NCBI GenBank assembly: GCA_030692685.1
Contig: JAUXZO010000033.1
Span: 1-64,000, forward strand
Length of the DNA: 64,000 bases
DNA from: Acidovorax sp.
Lineage (GTDB): Bacteria > Pseudomonadota > Gammaproteobacteria > Burkholderiales > Burkholderiaceae_C
Reading direction: 5' to 3'
The translations under genes and the position numbers were made by a program. Shown one piece after another: positions 1 through 8,299 of the stretch. A model generated the notes under the pieces. The model made no database searches. It saw only the letters and a program-made list of their open reading frames with translations, and had not been told where the DNA came from. The first letter of the stretch is position 1. Every line of letters begins with the position of its first letter.

Positions 1-1
1 A

Positions 2-376
2 TGGATTGGTGACAGCTCCAGCCCCTACGGCAAGGACTTCGCGCCGCGCAAGGGCCGCCTGCCCGGCGCCAAGTGGCTGGAGTGGTACCGCTTCATGAAG
101 CCATCGGCCCAGGGCCCGGTCTTCAAGTCGCCGGATGAAGTGCGCGCTGAATGCGCCACGGCGGGCATTGCCCCCAGCGATACGGTGTATCTGTATTGCT
201 TCAAGGGCGCGCGCGCGTCCAACACCTTTCTCGCCCTCAAGCAGGCGGGGTTTGCCGATGTGCGCATGTACTTCGGCTCATGGAACGAGTGGTCGCGCGA
301 CGACAAGCTGCCGATTGAAAGCGGCTTGCCGCTGGTCAAGTTTCCCAAGAAGCCCGCGCTGGCACTGGCGGCCTGA
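2..376 (+). CDS. Rhodanese-like sulfurtransferase, 5' truncated by window edge
   Basis: The frame is open from base 2, so the N-terminus lies outside the window; 124 codons plus stop are visible. It shows a typical C-terminal rhodanese half with the active-site loop CFKGARAS, where Cys carries the persulfide and the Arg of the loop binds the sulfur anion. The short stretch GRLPGAKWLEWYRF before it matches the usual entry to a rhodanese domain. An OsmC-like gene follows 113 nt downstream on the same strand. Family assignment is from the loop; substrate is unknown. A tandem-domain thiosulfate or mercaptopyruvate sulfurtransferase is the likeliest full-length form. Confidence 0.85.
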   Translation, partial: WIGDSSSPYGKDFAPRKGRLPGAKWLEWYRFMKPSAQGPVFKSPDEVRAECATAGIAPSDTVYLYCFKGARASNTFLALKQAGFADVRMYFGSWNEWSRDDKLPIESGLPLVKFPKKPALALAA

Positions 377-489
377 CCTGACGCGCCTGCCTGCCTGCCG
401 CGCCTGCCTGCGGCTTGGGTGCCCTGTCGCAGGGCCCTAGTTCCCCGGTTCCCCTCTTTCTCACTGAACCCCTTCTCTTTAGGAAAACC

Positions 490-1059
490 ATGTCCACCGA
501 TCTGCTGGAACCCTCTGCCCCCGTCACCACTGTGCACACGCACCTGCGCCCCATCGACCGCGACGGCCTGATGGCCTTTGCCGAGAAGGGCCGCAACAAC
601 CCTGCCAGCCGGGGCACCAACAAGGTCCACACGGTGATGGAGGGGCAGTACCGCTCGCTGAGCACGGTGGGCAACCACACGCCGGTGGTGGTCGATGAAC
701 CGCTGCACCTGTTCGGCCAGGACACAGCCCCGGCCCCCGGCGAAATCGTGCTGTCGGGCCTGGGCGGCTGCCTGGCGGTGGGCATTACGGCTGTGGCTAC
801 CTGGAAGCAAGTCCAACTCAGCAAGATCGAGATCTTCATGGAAGGCGACATCGGCAACCCCGCCGCCTGGGGTGCCGGGGGAGCGCTGCAAAAGCTGCCG
901 CCCGAAATGGGCTTCCAGGCGATCCGCGTGAAGGTGCTGGTGGAGGGCGATGCACCGCGCGAGGTGCTCGATGAAATCGTGCAGCACGCCAACTTTTACT
1001 CGCCGGTGGCCAACAGCATCCGCAATCCGATTCCTTTTGAAATCAGCCTGATGGACTGA
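490..1059 (+). CDS. OsmC-like family protein lacking the second redox cysteine
   Basis: A 189-residue protein of the OsmC/Ohr fold. The first active-site segment, SGLGGCLAVG, keeps the peroxidatic-type Cys. The second segment reads NFYSPVANSIRNP, so the Cys expected before Pro-Val in OsmC proteins is Ser. A classical two-cysteine thiol peroxidase cycle is therefore unlikely. Start chosen at the ATG after an AGGAAAACC stretch; the open frame extends upstream to 415 but without a good start. Neighbours are a rhodanese and an acyl-CoA-dehydrogenase-like flavoprotein, which suggests sulfur or thiol chemistry rather than plain peroxide defence. That role is inference. Confidence 0.85.
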   Translation: MSTDLLEPSAPVTTVHTHLRPIDRDGLMAFAEKGRNNPASRGTNKVHTVMEGQYRSLSTVGNHTPVVVDEPLHLFGQDTAPAPGEIVLSGLGGCLAVGITAVATWKQVQLSKIEIFMEGDIGNPAAWGAGGALQKLPPEMGFQAIRVKVLVEGDAPREVLDEIVQHANFYSPVANSIRNPIPFEISLMD

Positions 1060-1088
1060 CCCACGTCGAAACCAACGCGTTGTTCTTC

Positions 1089-1219
1089 CCCGTTCGCCGT
1101 AAGCCTGTCGAGGGCAACGACGAGCGCGCGCCCCGGCTTCGACGGGCTCAGCCCGAACGGTCGGGGGCGTGATGCCCCGCCCCCAAGAGACCGGCCCTGG
1201 GCCCGAATGGTCGGGGGCG
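1089..1219. repeat. Imperfect inverted repeat plus 19-bp direct repeat
   Basis: Bases 1089-1112 (CCGTTCGCCGTAAGCCTGTC...) and 1133-1160 (...GGGCTCAGCCCGAACGG) form an imperfect inverted pair around a 20-nt loop. The same CCGTTC..GCTGAGCC word recurs at the right edge of the window (63985-64000). In addition GCCCGAACGGTCGGGGGCG at 1151-1169 is repeated at 1201-1219 with one mismatch. The element fills most of the 219-nt gap between the OsmC-like gene and the flavoprotein gene, and looks like a short dispersed intergenic repeat rather than a clean terminator, since no T-run follows. Confidence 0.6.
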
Positions 1220-1278
1220 CCATGTCAGGACGACGTCGAGACGATGTCAACAGCCAGCAAAACCATCCAAGGAGCCCC

Positions 1279-2445
1279 ATGAACCCCGCCGACCTTCCCC
1301 CCCAACTCCATCTGGACGGTGCCCTCCGCGGCGAAGCATTGCTGGCTGCTGTGCGCGCCATTGCCCAAGGCCCGCTGGCCGCGCAGGTGGAGGCGATTGA
1401 CCGCACCGGCTACTACCCCTGCGCCGAGCTGCATCAGCTGGCCGCCGTGGGCGCGATGAGCGCGCACCTGGACAGCACTGCGGGCCCCGCCGACTATGGC
1501 CTGGCCATCCGCGCCATGGCCGAGGCCTCGCGCGTGTGCGGGGCCACCGGCTTCATGATGTGGTGCCAGGCGGTGTGTGGGCTGTACCTGCAGCAGTCGG
1601 GCAACCCCGCCTTGGTGGGCGATGTGCTGCAGCGCCACGCCAACGGCGCGGGCATGGGCGGCACGGCGCTGTCGAACCCCATGAAGAGCTACGCGCAGAT
1701 CGAAAGCCTGCTGCTCAAGGCCACACCGGTGGAGGGCGGCTACCTCGTCAGCGGCACGCTGCCCTGGGTGAGCAACCTGGGGCCCGACCACTACTGCGGC
1801 GCCATTGCCGCCGTGGTGGAGGCCGATGGAACCGCCGGGTCAGCCGCACCCCGCGAAGTGATGTTCCTGCTGCGCTGCGATGCCCCCGGCGTAGAGATGC
1901 GCGAATGCCCCAGCTTTTCGGCCATGGAGGGCACAGGCACCTCTGCGCGGCGGCACAAGGCCCATTTCATCGGCACGACCGAGATCATGGCCGACCCCAC
2001 CCGCCCCTTCATCGCCCGCATCCGCGCCGCGTTTGTGATGCTGCAATGTGGCATGGCCGTGGGCGTCACGCAGGGTGCCATCGACACGATGTGGGCGGTG
2101 GAGGCGCAGCTGGGCCATGTCAACCAGTTCCTGGAAGACCGGCCCGACGCCCTGCAGGCCGAGCTGGACGCGCTGACCGCACGCGTCATGCAACTGGCCC
2201 AGACCCCGTTTGACACCAGCACCGAATTTTTCATTGACGTGCTGGACGCCCGCGCCCACGGCGCCGAGCTGTGCCTGCGCGCCGCCCAGTCGGCCCTGAT
2301 GCACCAGGGCGCACGCGGCTACCTCATGAGCTCAGACGTGCAGCGGCGTGTGCGCGAATCGCACTTTGTGGCCATCGTCACGCCCGCCATCAAACACCTG
2401 CGCAAAGAGATCGCCCGGCTCAGCACCGAGGAAATGCCCGCATGA
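1279..2445 (+). CDS. Acyl-CoA dehydrogenase-fold flavoprotein
   Basis: A 388-residue protein with the layout of the acyl-CoA dehydrogenase superfamily: helical N-domain, a middle beta-domain containing the FMDW-like segment replaced by [12 protein letters not shown], and a C-terminal helical domain ending in a [18 protein letters not shown] segment. Start ATG follows AAGGAG at 5-nt spacing. It overlaps the next gene by ATGA, so the two are probably translationally coupled. The partner is a rubredoxin/FAD reductase, which could supply reduced flavin or electrons. Members of this superfamily include true dehydrogenases and DszC/SfnB-like flavin monooxygenases for sulfur compounds. With a rhodanese upstream the latter is possible, but substrate is not visible in the sequence. 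Confidence 0.75.
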   Translation: MNPADLPPQLHLDGALRGEALLAAVRAIAQGPLAAQVEAIDRTGYYPCAELHQLAAVGAMSAHLDSTAGPADYGLAIRAMAEASRVCGATGFMMWCQAVCGLYLQQSGNPALVGDVLQRHANGAGMGGTALSNPMKSYAQIESLLLKATPVEGGYLVSGTLPWVSNLGPDHYCGAIAAVVEADGTAGSAAPREVMFLLRCDAPGVEMRECPSFSAMEGTGTSARRHKAHFIGTTEIMADPTRPFIARIRAAFVMLQCGMAVGVTQGAIDTMWAVEAQLGHVNQFLEDRPDALQAELDALTARVMQLAQTPFDTSTEFFIDVLDARAHGAELCLRAAQSALMHQGARGYLMSSDVQRRVRESHFVAIVTPAIKHLRKEIARLSTEEMPA

Positions 2446-3764
2446 CAACCGCTGCCCCCACGCCCTTGGTCACGTCGGAATTTGCGTTGAGTACGGCGTC
2501 GCAAGCGCTGAGCAACGCGTTCGCCGTTGGTGCCGACGGTACTGCCCAAGCGCCTTGGCAAAGCTACATCTGCAACGCCTGCGGCTATATCTATAGCGAG
2601 GCCGATGGCGACCCCGATGGCGGCCTGCCCCCTGGCACGCGGCTGGCCGACATACCCGACGACTGGGCCTGCCCCCTGTGTGGCGTGACCAAGGCCGATT
2701 TTTCGCCGTATGAAGCCCCCACGCTGGAGGCACTGCGGGCGCAGGCCAGCGTATCGCCCCCCGCCCTTCGCCCGCGCGGCGAGCCGGGTGTGGTCATCGT
2801 GGGCGCAGGCCGCGCGGGGTGGCAACTGGCCGAAACCCTGCGCCAGCGCAGCGCCACGCTCCCCATCACCCTGGTCACCGCCTGCGCGGGCGACCGGTAC
2901 GACAAGCCCTTGCTATCGGTAGCCCTGGCGCGCCAGCTGGACCCACAGGCGCTGGTGTCTGAAACCGGCCGCGATGCCGCCCAGCGCCTGGGCGTCACGC
3001 TGCTGGCCCACACCCATGCGGTACGCATCTGCGCCGATACGCGCCAGCTGCGCACCACCCGCGGCACGCTGCGCTATGGTCACCTGGTGCTGGCCCATGG
3101 CGCGCAGGCGGCCCTGCCCCCTGGTTTGTCGCCCAGTCTGTGCTGGCGCATCAACCACCTGGACGCCTACCAGCGCCTGCGGAAGCAGTTGGGCGACCAA
3201 CCCAAGGACGTGCTCATCATCGGCGCGGGCCTGATCGGCAGCGAGCTGGCTAACGACCTGGCGCTGGGAGGCCACCGCATCACGCTGCTGGACACCGCCA
3301 CCGAACCCCTGTCGCGCTGGCACGACCAGCAGGCCGGGCCGCAACTGCTGGACGCCTGGAAGGACCTGTCCATCCGCTTTGAAGGCGGACTGCAGGTGCA
3401 GCAGGTGGAGCGCGTGGGGCAGCGCTACCGCGTCACCACCACCAGCGGGCAACGTTTTGCCGCCGACGAAGTGGTAGTGGCCGCAGGGCTGCTGCCCCCC
3501 AACCGCCTGGCATTGAGCGCGGGGCTCGATTGGGCACATGGCATTGCGGTGAACACCAACACGCTGCAGACCAGCGTGCCCGGCATCCATGCGCTGGGCG
3601 ATTGCATCAGCATTGACGGGCAGTGCAGCCGGTACATCGAACCCATTGCCCGGCAGGCGCGCACCCTGGCCGCTGCCGTGTTGGGCTTGGCAGCCAGCCC
3701 CTACGAGCACCGGACTGCTGTGGTGCGGGTGAAAACCACCACCCGGCCGCTGACTCTGCATTGA
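2442..3764 (+). CDS. Rubredoxin fused to NAD(P)H/FAD rubredoxin reductase-like domain
   Basis: A 440-residue fusion. Residues about 40-90 are a complete rubredoxin with iron-binding pairs CNACGYIY and [11 protein letters not shown]. The remainder is a pyridine-nucleotide disulfide-oxidoreductase fold with an FAD-binding [10 protein letters not shown] motif, an NAD(P)-binding [14 protein letters not shown] motif and the late FAD motif PGIHALGDC. Rubredoxin reductases pass electrons from NAD(P)H through FAD to rubredoxin; here both carriers are on one chain. ATG overlaps the stop of the upstream flavoprotein (ATGA), arguing for co-expression and for electron delivery to it. No matching alkane hydroxylase is seen nearby. 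Confidence 0.88.
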   Translation: MTTAAPTPLVTSEFALSTASQALSNAFAVGADGTAQAPWQSYICNACGYIYSEADGDPDGGLPPGTRLADIPDDWACPLCGVTKADFSPYEAPTLEALRAQASVSPPALRPRGEPGVVIVGAGRAGWQLAETLRQRSATLPITLVTACAGDRYDKPLLSVALARQLDPQALVSETGRDAAQRLGVTLLAHTHAVRICADTRQLRTTRGTLRYGHLVLAHGAQAALPPGLSPSLCWRINHLDAYQRLRKQLGDQPKDVLIIGAGLIGSELANDLALGGHRITLLDTATEPLSRWHDQQAGPQLLDAWKDLSIRFEGGLQVQQVERVGQRYRVTTTSGQRFAADEVVVAAGLLPPNRLALSAGLDWAHGIAVNTNTLQTSVPGIHALGDCISIDGQCSRYIEPIARQARTLAAAVLGLAASPYEHRTAVVRVKTTTRPLTLH

Positions 3765-3930
3765 CCCTGCATTGATTTGGTTTTGGACCGCTGCACGCTG
3801 GGGTGGCAAGAACCCAGGGCATTCAATTATTTTTTACGCGAACTGCATCCAAATGGCGTTTTCGTGGGTAGTACCTAGAGCAGCGGATCTTGCTGCTGTT
3901 CTTTCAACCCAACCGAAGAAGAGAAACGCC

Positions 3931-4509
3931 ATGACCAAGACCCATCCAACCCTCTCCCGCCTGATCCCCTTGATCGGCGCCATTGCCGCCGCCGTGCTGC
4001 TGAGCGCCTGCGGCTCCATGGCGTCATCGCCTGCCAAGCCCATGTTCTCGCAAGACAGCCTGCCCGACACCATCAAGGTGCCTGCGGGAAACCGGGTGGT
4101 CATGGAAACCGTGGGCGTGGGCGAGATCACCTATGAGTGCCGCGACAAGGCCAACATGCCCGGCCAGACCGAATGGGTGTTTGTGGGCCCCAAGGCCGCG
4201 CTGAATGACCGCAGCGGCAAACAAGTGGGCACCTACTATGGTCCTCCCGCCACATGGGAATCCATGGACGGATCCAAGGTCACGGCCACGCAACTGGCGG
4301 TGGCTCCTGCCGGAGCCGGCAACATCCCTTACCAATTGGTCAAGGCAAACCCCGCCATGGGCATGGGCGCAATGACCGGCGTGACCTACATCCAGCGCGT
4401 CGCCTTGAAGGGCGGCGCAGCACCTGCCGCTGCCTGCGCACCCAGCAACAAGGGCGAGCGCCAGATCGTGAAGTACCAGGCCGACTACATCTTCTGGAAA
4501 GCAGCCTAA
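3931..4509 (+). CDS. DUF3455 domain lipoprotein
   Basis: A 192-residue secreted protein with a basic start, a hydrophobic segment and a lipobox LLSAC giving a predicted lipidated Cys27. The body (VPAGNRVVMETVGVGEITYEC, then WVFVGPKA, GTYYGPPATWES, and the terminal QADYIFWKAA) matches the DUF3455 family, whose members are small secreted proteins of unknown function in proteobacteria. ATG is preceded by GAAGAAGAGAAACGCC, a plausible ribosome site. An ECF sigma factor begins 149 nt downstream, so this envelope protein may belong to its regulon; that link is inference from position only. Confidence 0.82.
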   Translation: MTKTHPTLSRLIPLIGAIAAAVLLSACGSMASSPAKPMFSQDSLPDTIKVPAGNRVVMETVGVGEITYECRDKANMPGQTEWVFVGPKAALNDRSGKQVGTYYGPPATWESMDGSKVTATQLAVAPAGAGNIPYQLVKANPAMGMGAMTGVTYIQRVALKGGAAPAAACAPSNKGERQIVKYQADYIFWKAA

Positions 4510-4560
4510 GAACGTGTTCACGGTCTCCCAGAGGCCGCGAGATCGCAAACACGTTCTTAG
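4506..4560. repeat. 13-bp perfect inverted repeat at end of DUF3455 gene
   Basis: CTAAGAACGTGTT (4506-4518) and AACACGTTCTTAG (4548-4560) are perfect inverse complements separated by 29 nt; the left arm contains the stop codon of the DUF3455 gene. The loop itself is GC-rich with short complementary pieces. There is no T-run, so it is not a canonical intrinsic terminator. It could be a transcript-stabilising hairpin or a REP-like unit. Confidence 0.65.
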
Positions 4561-4658
4561 CGCCACGGCAATCCCCTGCCCCGCGGGGGATTGCGTGCAG
4601 GCAGCAGAGGGTTCTCGGCTACGATGCGCCGACGTTTTAGCCGAGCCCACTCCAACCC

Positions 4659-5207
4659 GTGCCTGACACCCCTGGCGATTTTGACTACGAAGCAACCCTG
4701 GTTGCCTGCGCAGCGGGTGACCGCAATGCCATGCACCGCCTGTACGAACAAGAAGGTGCGCGGCTATTGGGTGTAGCGCTGCGCATCGTGCGCCAGCGGG
4801 CACTGGCCGAGGACATCGTGCACGACGCCTGCGTCAACATCTGGACCCGAGCGGCCAGCTTTGACGGCAGCCGGGGAAGTGCGCGCGGCTGGATCTACAG
4901 CGTGGTGCGCAACCTGGCCCTGAACGCCGTGCGCGACGCGGGCCGCCACATCGATGTGGACGAAATCACCACCCAAGCCCTGGAGGCCGACATGTCTGTG
5001 CAGGCCTACCATGCGGTGGAAGAAACCTTCGAACTCAACGCCAGCCTGGGCCGCCTGCAGCATTGCCTGCAGGGACTGGACCCGGCCCGGCGCAACTGTG
5101 TGCTGCACGCCTATGTGGACGGCTGCTCGCACGGCGAAATCGCCGAACGCCTGGGCGCCCCCTTGGGAACGGTCAAGGCCTGGATCAGGCGCAGCTGGTG
5201 TCGCTGA
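4659..5207 (+). CDS. ECF RNA polymerase sigma factor, C-terminus apparently frameshifted
   Basis: A 182-residue sigma-70 family ECF factor. Region 2 is seen as LYEQEGARLLGVALRIV, AEDIVHDACVNIWTRA and GWIYSVVRNLALN; region 4 as LQGLDPARRNCVLHAYVDG and HGEIAERLGAPLGTVKAWI. Start is GTG at 4659. The frame ends RRSWCR-stop, whereas family members normally end RRSL..L..C. Adding one C in the AGCTG at 5193-5197 restores RRSLVSLRECMA and a TGA at 5222-5224 overlapping the anti-sigma ATG at 5221 as ATGA. A 1-nt deletion, real or a sequencing error, is therefore likely. The truncation affects only the last few residues beyond the recognition helix. Confidence 0.9.
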   Translation: MPDTPGDFDYEATLVACAAGDRNAMHRLYEQEGARLLGVALRIVRQRALAEDIVHDACVNIWTRAASFDGSRGSARGWIYSVVRNLALNAVRDAGRHIDVDEITTQALEADMSVQAYHAVEETFELNASLGRLQHCLQGLDPARRNCVLHAYVDGCSHGEIAERLGAPLGTVKAWIRRSWCR

Positions 5208-5220
5208 GGGAGTGCATGGC

Positions 5221-5988
5221 ATGAACCCGCACACCCCACCCACACCGGCGTCGCCTGAAAGCCTGCAGCTGCTGGCCGGAGAATATGTGCTGGGCACCCT
5301 GACTGCTGCGTCGCGGGACACGGTCACGCAGCGCCTGTCCACCGATACCGCGTTACAGCAGGCGGTGGCCGAATGGGAGGCGCGGTTGCTACCGCTGACA
5401 CAGCTGGCCGAGCCCGTTACGCCGCCTGCCGCACTGTGGACGCGCATAGACCAATCGCTGCAAACCACGATCGGACCGTTGGCGACCGAGTCCTCCCCAC
5501 AGCAGAGAAGCCGAGGTGCTCGTGCTCCCTTGGGCGAACGCTGGTGGAACCACCTGGGTCTGTGGCGCGGTCTGGCTGGATCGGGGTTTGCCATGGCCGC
5601 GGTTCTGGCAGCCGTGCTGGTGACCCGCATGGCACCCGTTGCCGCGCCGCCGCAGTTCTTGGTGGTGCTGGTAGCACCGCAGGACAAAGCACCAGGCTGG
5701 GTGGTGCAGGCCAGCTCGCCGCAACAGATCAGCCTGATCCCGCTGGGGGTGATGGAAGTCCCTGCCGACAAGGCGCTGGAGTTCTGGACCAAGGCAGACG
5801 ACTGGAGCGGGCCCGTCTCTTTGGGCCTGGTCAAACCGGGGCAGCCTCTGCAGATCCCACTGGACAAGCTGCCACCTTTGCAGCCCAACCAGCTGTTCGA
5901 GCTGACGCTGGAGCCGCCCACGGGCTCGCCCATTGGCAAGCCCACCGGGCCGATTCAGTTCATCGGCCGCGCCGTCAAGGTGCTTTGA
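5221..5988 (+). CDS. Anti-sigma factor, RskA/anti-sigma-K type
   Basis: A 255-residue protein whose N-terminal 75 residues (LQLLAGEYVLGTL, then ALQQAVAEWEARLLPL) match the sigma-binding domain of RskA-like anti-sigma factors. One membrane helix (GSGFAMAAVLAAVLV, about residues 120-137) follows, then a periplasmic RskA domain ending FELTLEPPTGSPIGKPTGP. It would hold the preceding ECF sigma factor at the inner membrane until an envelope signal releases it. The start overlaps the restored sigma stop codon, the usual coupling for such pairs. The signal is unknown. The gene converges on cynS with 22 nt between stops. Confidence 0.9.
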   Translation: MNPHTPPTPASPESLQLLAGEYVLGTLTAASRDTVTQRLSTDTALQQAVAEWEARLLPLTQLAEPVTPPAALWTRIDQSLQTTIGPLATESSPQQRSRGARAPLGERWWNHLGLWRGLAGSGFAMAAVLAAVLVTRMAPVAAPPQFLVVLVAPQDKAPGWVVQASSPQQISLIPLGVMEVPADKALEFWTKADDWSGPVSLGLVKPGQPLQIPLDKLPPLQPNQLFELTLEPPTGSPIGKPTGPIQFIGRAVKVL

Positions 5989-6010
5989 TGAACGTGGTCT
6001 TGGGAAGATT

Positions 6011-6454
6011 TCAATACTGCTTGTAGGGCAAAAACTTGCCCGACAGCACCACGTTCACGCGGTCGCCCTTGGGGTCGGCCTCGCGCGTGATGTCCATGCT
6101 GAAATCGATGGCGCTCATGATGCCGTCGCCAAACTCTTCATGGATAAGCTCTTTAATCGTGGTGCCGTACACGCTCACGATTTCGTACCAGCGGTAGATC
6201 AGCGGGTCAGTCGGTACGGGCGTGGGCAGCGAGCCTTTGTAGGGCACCACTTGCAGCCACTTTTGTTCTTCCGCCGTAAGGCCAAAGATTTTGCCCAGCA
6301 CCTTGGCTTGTTCAGGCGATGCCGTCATCTGGCCCAGGCACAGGGCCGTGGTCCATTCCTTGGACTGGCCGACCTTCTTGGCAATGGCGTCCCATTGCAG
6401 GCCTTTGGAAACTTTGGTGCCGATGATTTTTTCGGTGACGTCGTTGCGGTTCAT
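6011..6454 (-). CDS. cynS: Cyanate hydratase (cyanase)
   Basis: A 147-residue cyanase, which decomposes cyanate with bicarbonate to ammonia and carbon dioxide. The C-terminal catalytic domain is highly recognisable: PLIYRWYEIVSVYGTTIKEL and GDGIMSAIDF. The three catalytic residues known from the E. coli enzyme (Arg96, Glu99, Ser122) correspond to Arg88, Glu91 and Ser114 here with a constant offset. The N-terminal domain is the usual helix-turn-helix-like dimerisation domain. The gene lies 109 nt downstream of an ABC transporter ATPase on the same strand, giving a cynABD-S type order, so imported cyanate is presumably detoxified or used as nitrogen. Confidence 0.96.
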   Translation of the reverse strand: MNRNDVTEKIIGTKVSKGLQWDAIAKKVGQSKEWTTALCLGQMTASPEQAKVLGKIFGLTAEEQKWLQVVPYKGSLPTPVPTDPLIYRWYEIVSVYGTTIKELIHEEFGDGIMSAIDFSMDITREADPKGDRVNVVLSGKFLPYKQY

Positions 6455-6563
6455 GGTGATGGCTCCTTGGGTTGGACGTGGGAACGGGGTAGAAGAGAAA
6501 ATCAGGCTGCGGCTCGCCCTGCCACACGCATGGGTGGCACAGCGGAGCTGCTCGCTGGCAGGG

Positions 6564-7442
6564 TCAGTGGGCTTTTGCGCGGGTTACCAGGAAATCGACG
6601 ATGTGGTTGCGCAGCGCGTAGTAGCCATCCAGGTGGTGGAGACTGGCGCGGGTACGGTCGCGGGGCAGCGGGTTGATCACCACCTCGGCAATGCCACCGG
6701 CGCGATAGCCGTCCGGGGTTTCGTTGCCGTTGCTCATCAGCAAGATGCGGTCGGCCAGCAAAATGGCTTCATCCACGTCGTGGGTGATCATGAACACCGT
6801 CTGCTGGGTCTGCCGCACGATGGTCATGAGTTCGTCCTGGATGGTGCCGCGCGTGAGCGCATCGAGCGCACCGAAGGGCTCGTCCAGCAGCAGCATCTTG
6901 GGCTGGATGGAGAACGCACGGGCAATGCCCACGCGCTGTTTCATGCCGCCCGACAGCTGCGAAGGCTTTTTGTCGATGGCGGGAGACAAGCCCACCAGCG
7001 CGACAAACTTCTCGACATGCGCAGTGACCTGGGCGCTTTTCCAGTCGGGCCAGCGCGACTTGACGGCGAAGGCAATGTTCTGGCGCACGGTGAGCCAAGG
7101 CATGAGCGCGTGGCTCTGGAACACCACGCCGCGGTCCAGGCTGGGGCCCGAGATCTCGCGCCCATCCATGATGACGTTGCCCGAGGTAGCGGTGTCGAGC
7201 CCCGCCAGCACGTTGAGGATGGTGGTCTTGCCACACCCAGAATGGCCGATGATGCAAACGAACTCCCCTTTGTCGAGCGTGAACGACACATCGGCAAACA
7301 CGGGCTTGGCGGGAACGTAGGCTTTGCTGAGCCTCTCGATTTGAAGGAAACCGTTCACGGAAGAAGCCTTTCGTTGCGGCGAGCCGCTTGCATCGGGTGC
7401 ATCAGGTGTTGCGGCGGCGCGCTGAGTCACGTCACTCCACAT
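6564..7442 (-). CDS. ABC transporter ATP-binding protein, nitrate/cyanate type
   Basis: A 292-residue ATPase with Walker A GHSGCGKT (residues 66-73), Q-loop VVFQSHALMPWL, signature LSGGMKQR, Walker B MLLLDEP and switch His in MITHDVDEA. These match the NrtC/NrtD-CynD-SsuB-TauB group that energises nitrate, cyanate and sulfonate uptake. The start overlaps the permease gene by 11 nt, so the first 30 residues (ungapped, low similarity expected) may be extra; no better start is seen. Downstream lies cynS, which makes cyanate the best guess for substrate. Confidence 0.92.
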   Translation of the reverse strand: MWSDVTQRAAATPDAPDASGSPQRKASSVNGFLQIERLSKAYVPAKPVFADVSFTLDKGEFVCIIGHSGCGKTTILNVLAGLDTATSGNVIMDGREISGPSLDRGVVFQSHALMPWLTVRQNIAFAVKSRWPDWKSAQVTAHVEKFVALVGLSPAIDKKPSQLSGGMKQRVGIARAFSIQPKMLLLDEPFGALDALTRGTIQDELMTIVRQTQQTVFMITHDVDEAILLADRILLMSNGNETPDGYRAGGIAEVVINPLPRDRTRASLHHLDGYYALRNHIVDFLVTRAKAH

Positions 7443-8298
7443 ACGTCACCGCCTTCTGGAGTTGGCCAAAGGCCAGGTCCAGCAACATGCCGACCACACC
7501 GATCACCAGGATGGCAAAAATCACATTGGTCAGCGACAGGTTGTTCCACTCGTTCCATACGAAGTAGCCGATACCCGTGCCACCCACCAGCATCTCGGCC
7601 GCCACAATCACCAGCCATGCAATGCCCATGCTGATGCGCATGCCGGTGAGGATGGTGGGTGCCGCCGCAGGCAGGATCACCAAAAAGGCTTTTCGCAGCG
7701 GGTTGACCTGCAGCGTGGCCGATACGTTGAGCCACTCGCGCTTGACCGAGGCCACACCAAACGCCGTGTTCACCAACATGGGCCACACCGAGCAGATGAA
7801 GATCACGAAGATGCCCGAGATCGACGAGTCCTTGATGGTATAGAGCGCCAGCGGCATCCACGCCAGAGGGCTGATGGGCTTGAGCACCTGAATGAACGGG
7901 TCAAACGCGCGGCGCAGCAAGGGCGACATGCCGATGACGAAACCCAGCGGTATCGCCACCAGGCAGGCCAGGCCAAAACCCAGCGCCACGCGTGCCAGCG
8001 AATACCCCAGCTGCAACGCAATGCCCTTGTCATTGGGCCCGTTGTCGTAGAACGGGTTGGACAGATGCCCCCAGGCGGTTGCCCCCATGTCCGCCAAGGT
8101 GGGGAACCCGTCACTCTTGGTAGTGCCCGGGTCCTTGCCCATCATCTTGGCGTACTCGATCTGTTCGGCCGTCATGCCCGCCAACGTGTTCGCGGGGCTC
8201 GAACTAGCGGTAGCTGCATACCAGATGCCCAGAAGCACCAGCAGGATCAGCACCGACAATACGCCGGCGCGGACGTTGAGGTTGCGCGCGCTGTTCAT
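7432..8298 (-). CDS. ABC transporter permease, nitrate/cyanate type
   Basis: A 288-residue inner-membrane permease with an N-terminal anchor helix (VLSVLILLVLLGIWYA) and a binding-protein-dependent transport domain. The cytoplasmic EAA-like loop is seen around TLQVNPLRKAFLVILPAAAPTI, where it contacts the ATPase. The ATG at 8298 sits one base after the receptor stop (TGACATG), so it is translated with the upstream gene. The family is that of NrtB/CynB/SsuC permeases. The 3' end overlaps the ATPase gene. Confidence 0.92.
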   Translation of the reverse strand: MNSARNLNVRAGVLSVLILLVLLGIWYAATASSSPANTLAGMTAEQIEYAKMMGKDPGTTKSDGFPTLADMGATAWGHLSNPFYDNGPNDKGIALQLGYSLARVALGFGLACLVAIPLGFVIGMSPLLRRAFDPFIQVLKPISPLAWMPLALYTIKDSSISGIFVIFICSVWPMLVNTAFGVASVKREWLNVSATLQVNPLRKAFLVILPAAAPTILTGMRISMGIAWLVIVAAEMLVGGTGIGYFVWNEWNNLSLTNVIFAILVIGVVGMLLDLAFGQLQKAVTYVE

Positions 8299-8299
8299 G

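Noticed and set aside
1207..1278. Upstream extension of the acyl-CoA-dehydrogenase-fold gene
   Set aside because: It would translate a repeat arm and lacks a ribosome site, whereas ATG 1279 follows AAGGAG.
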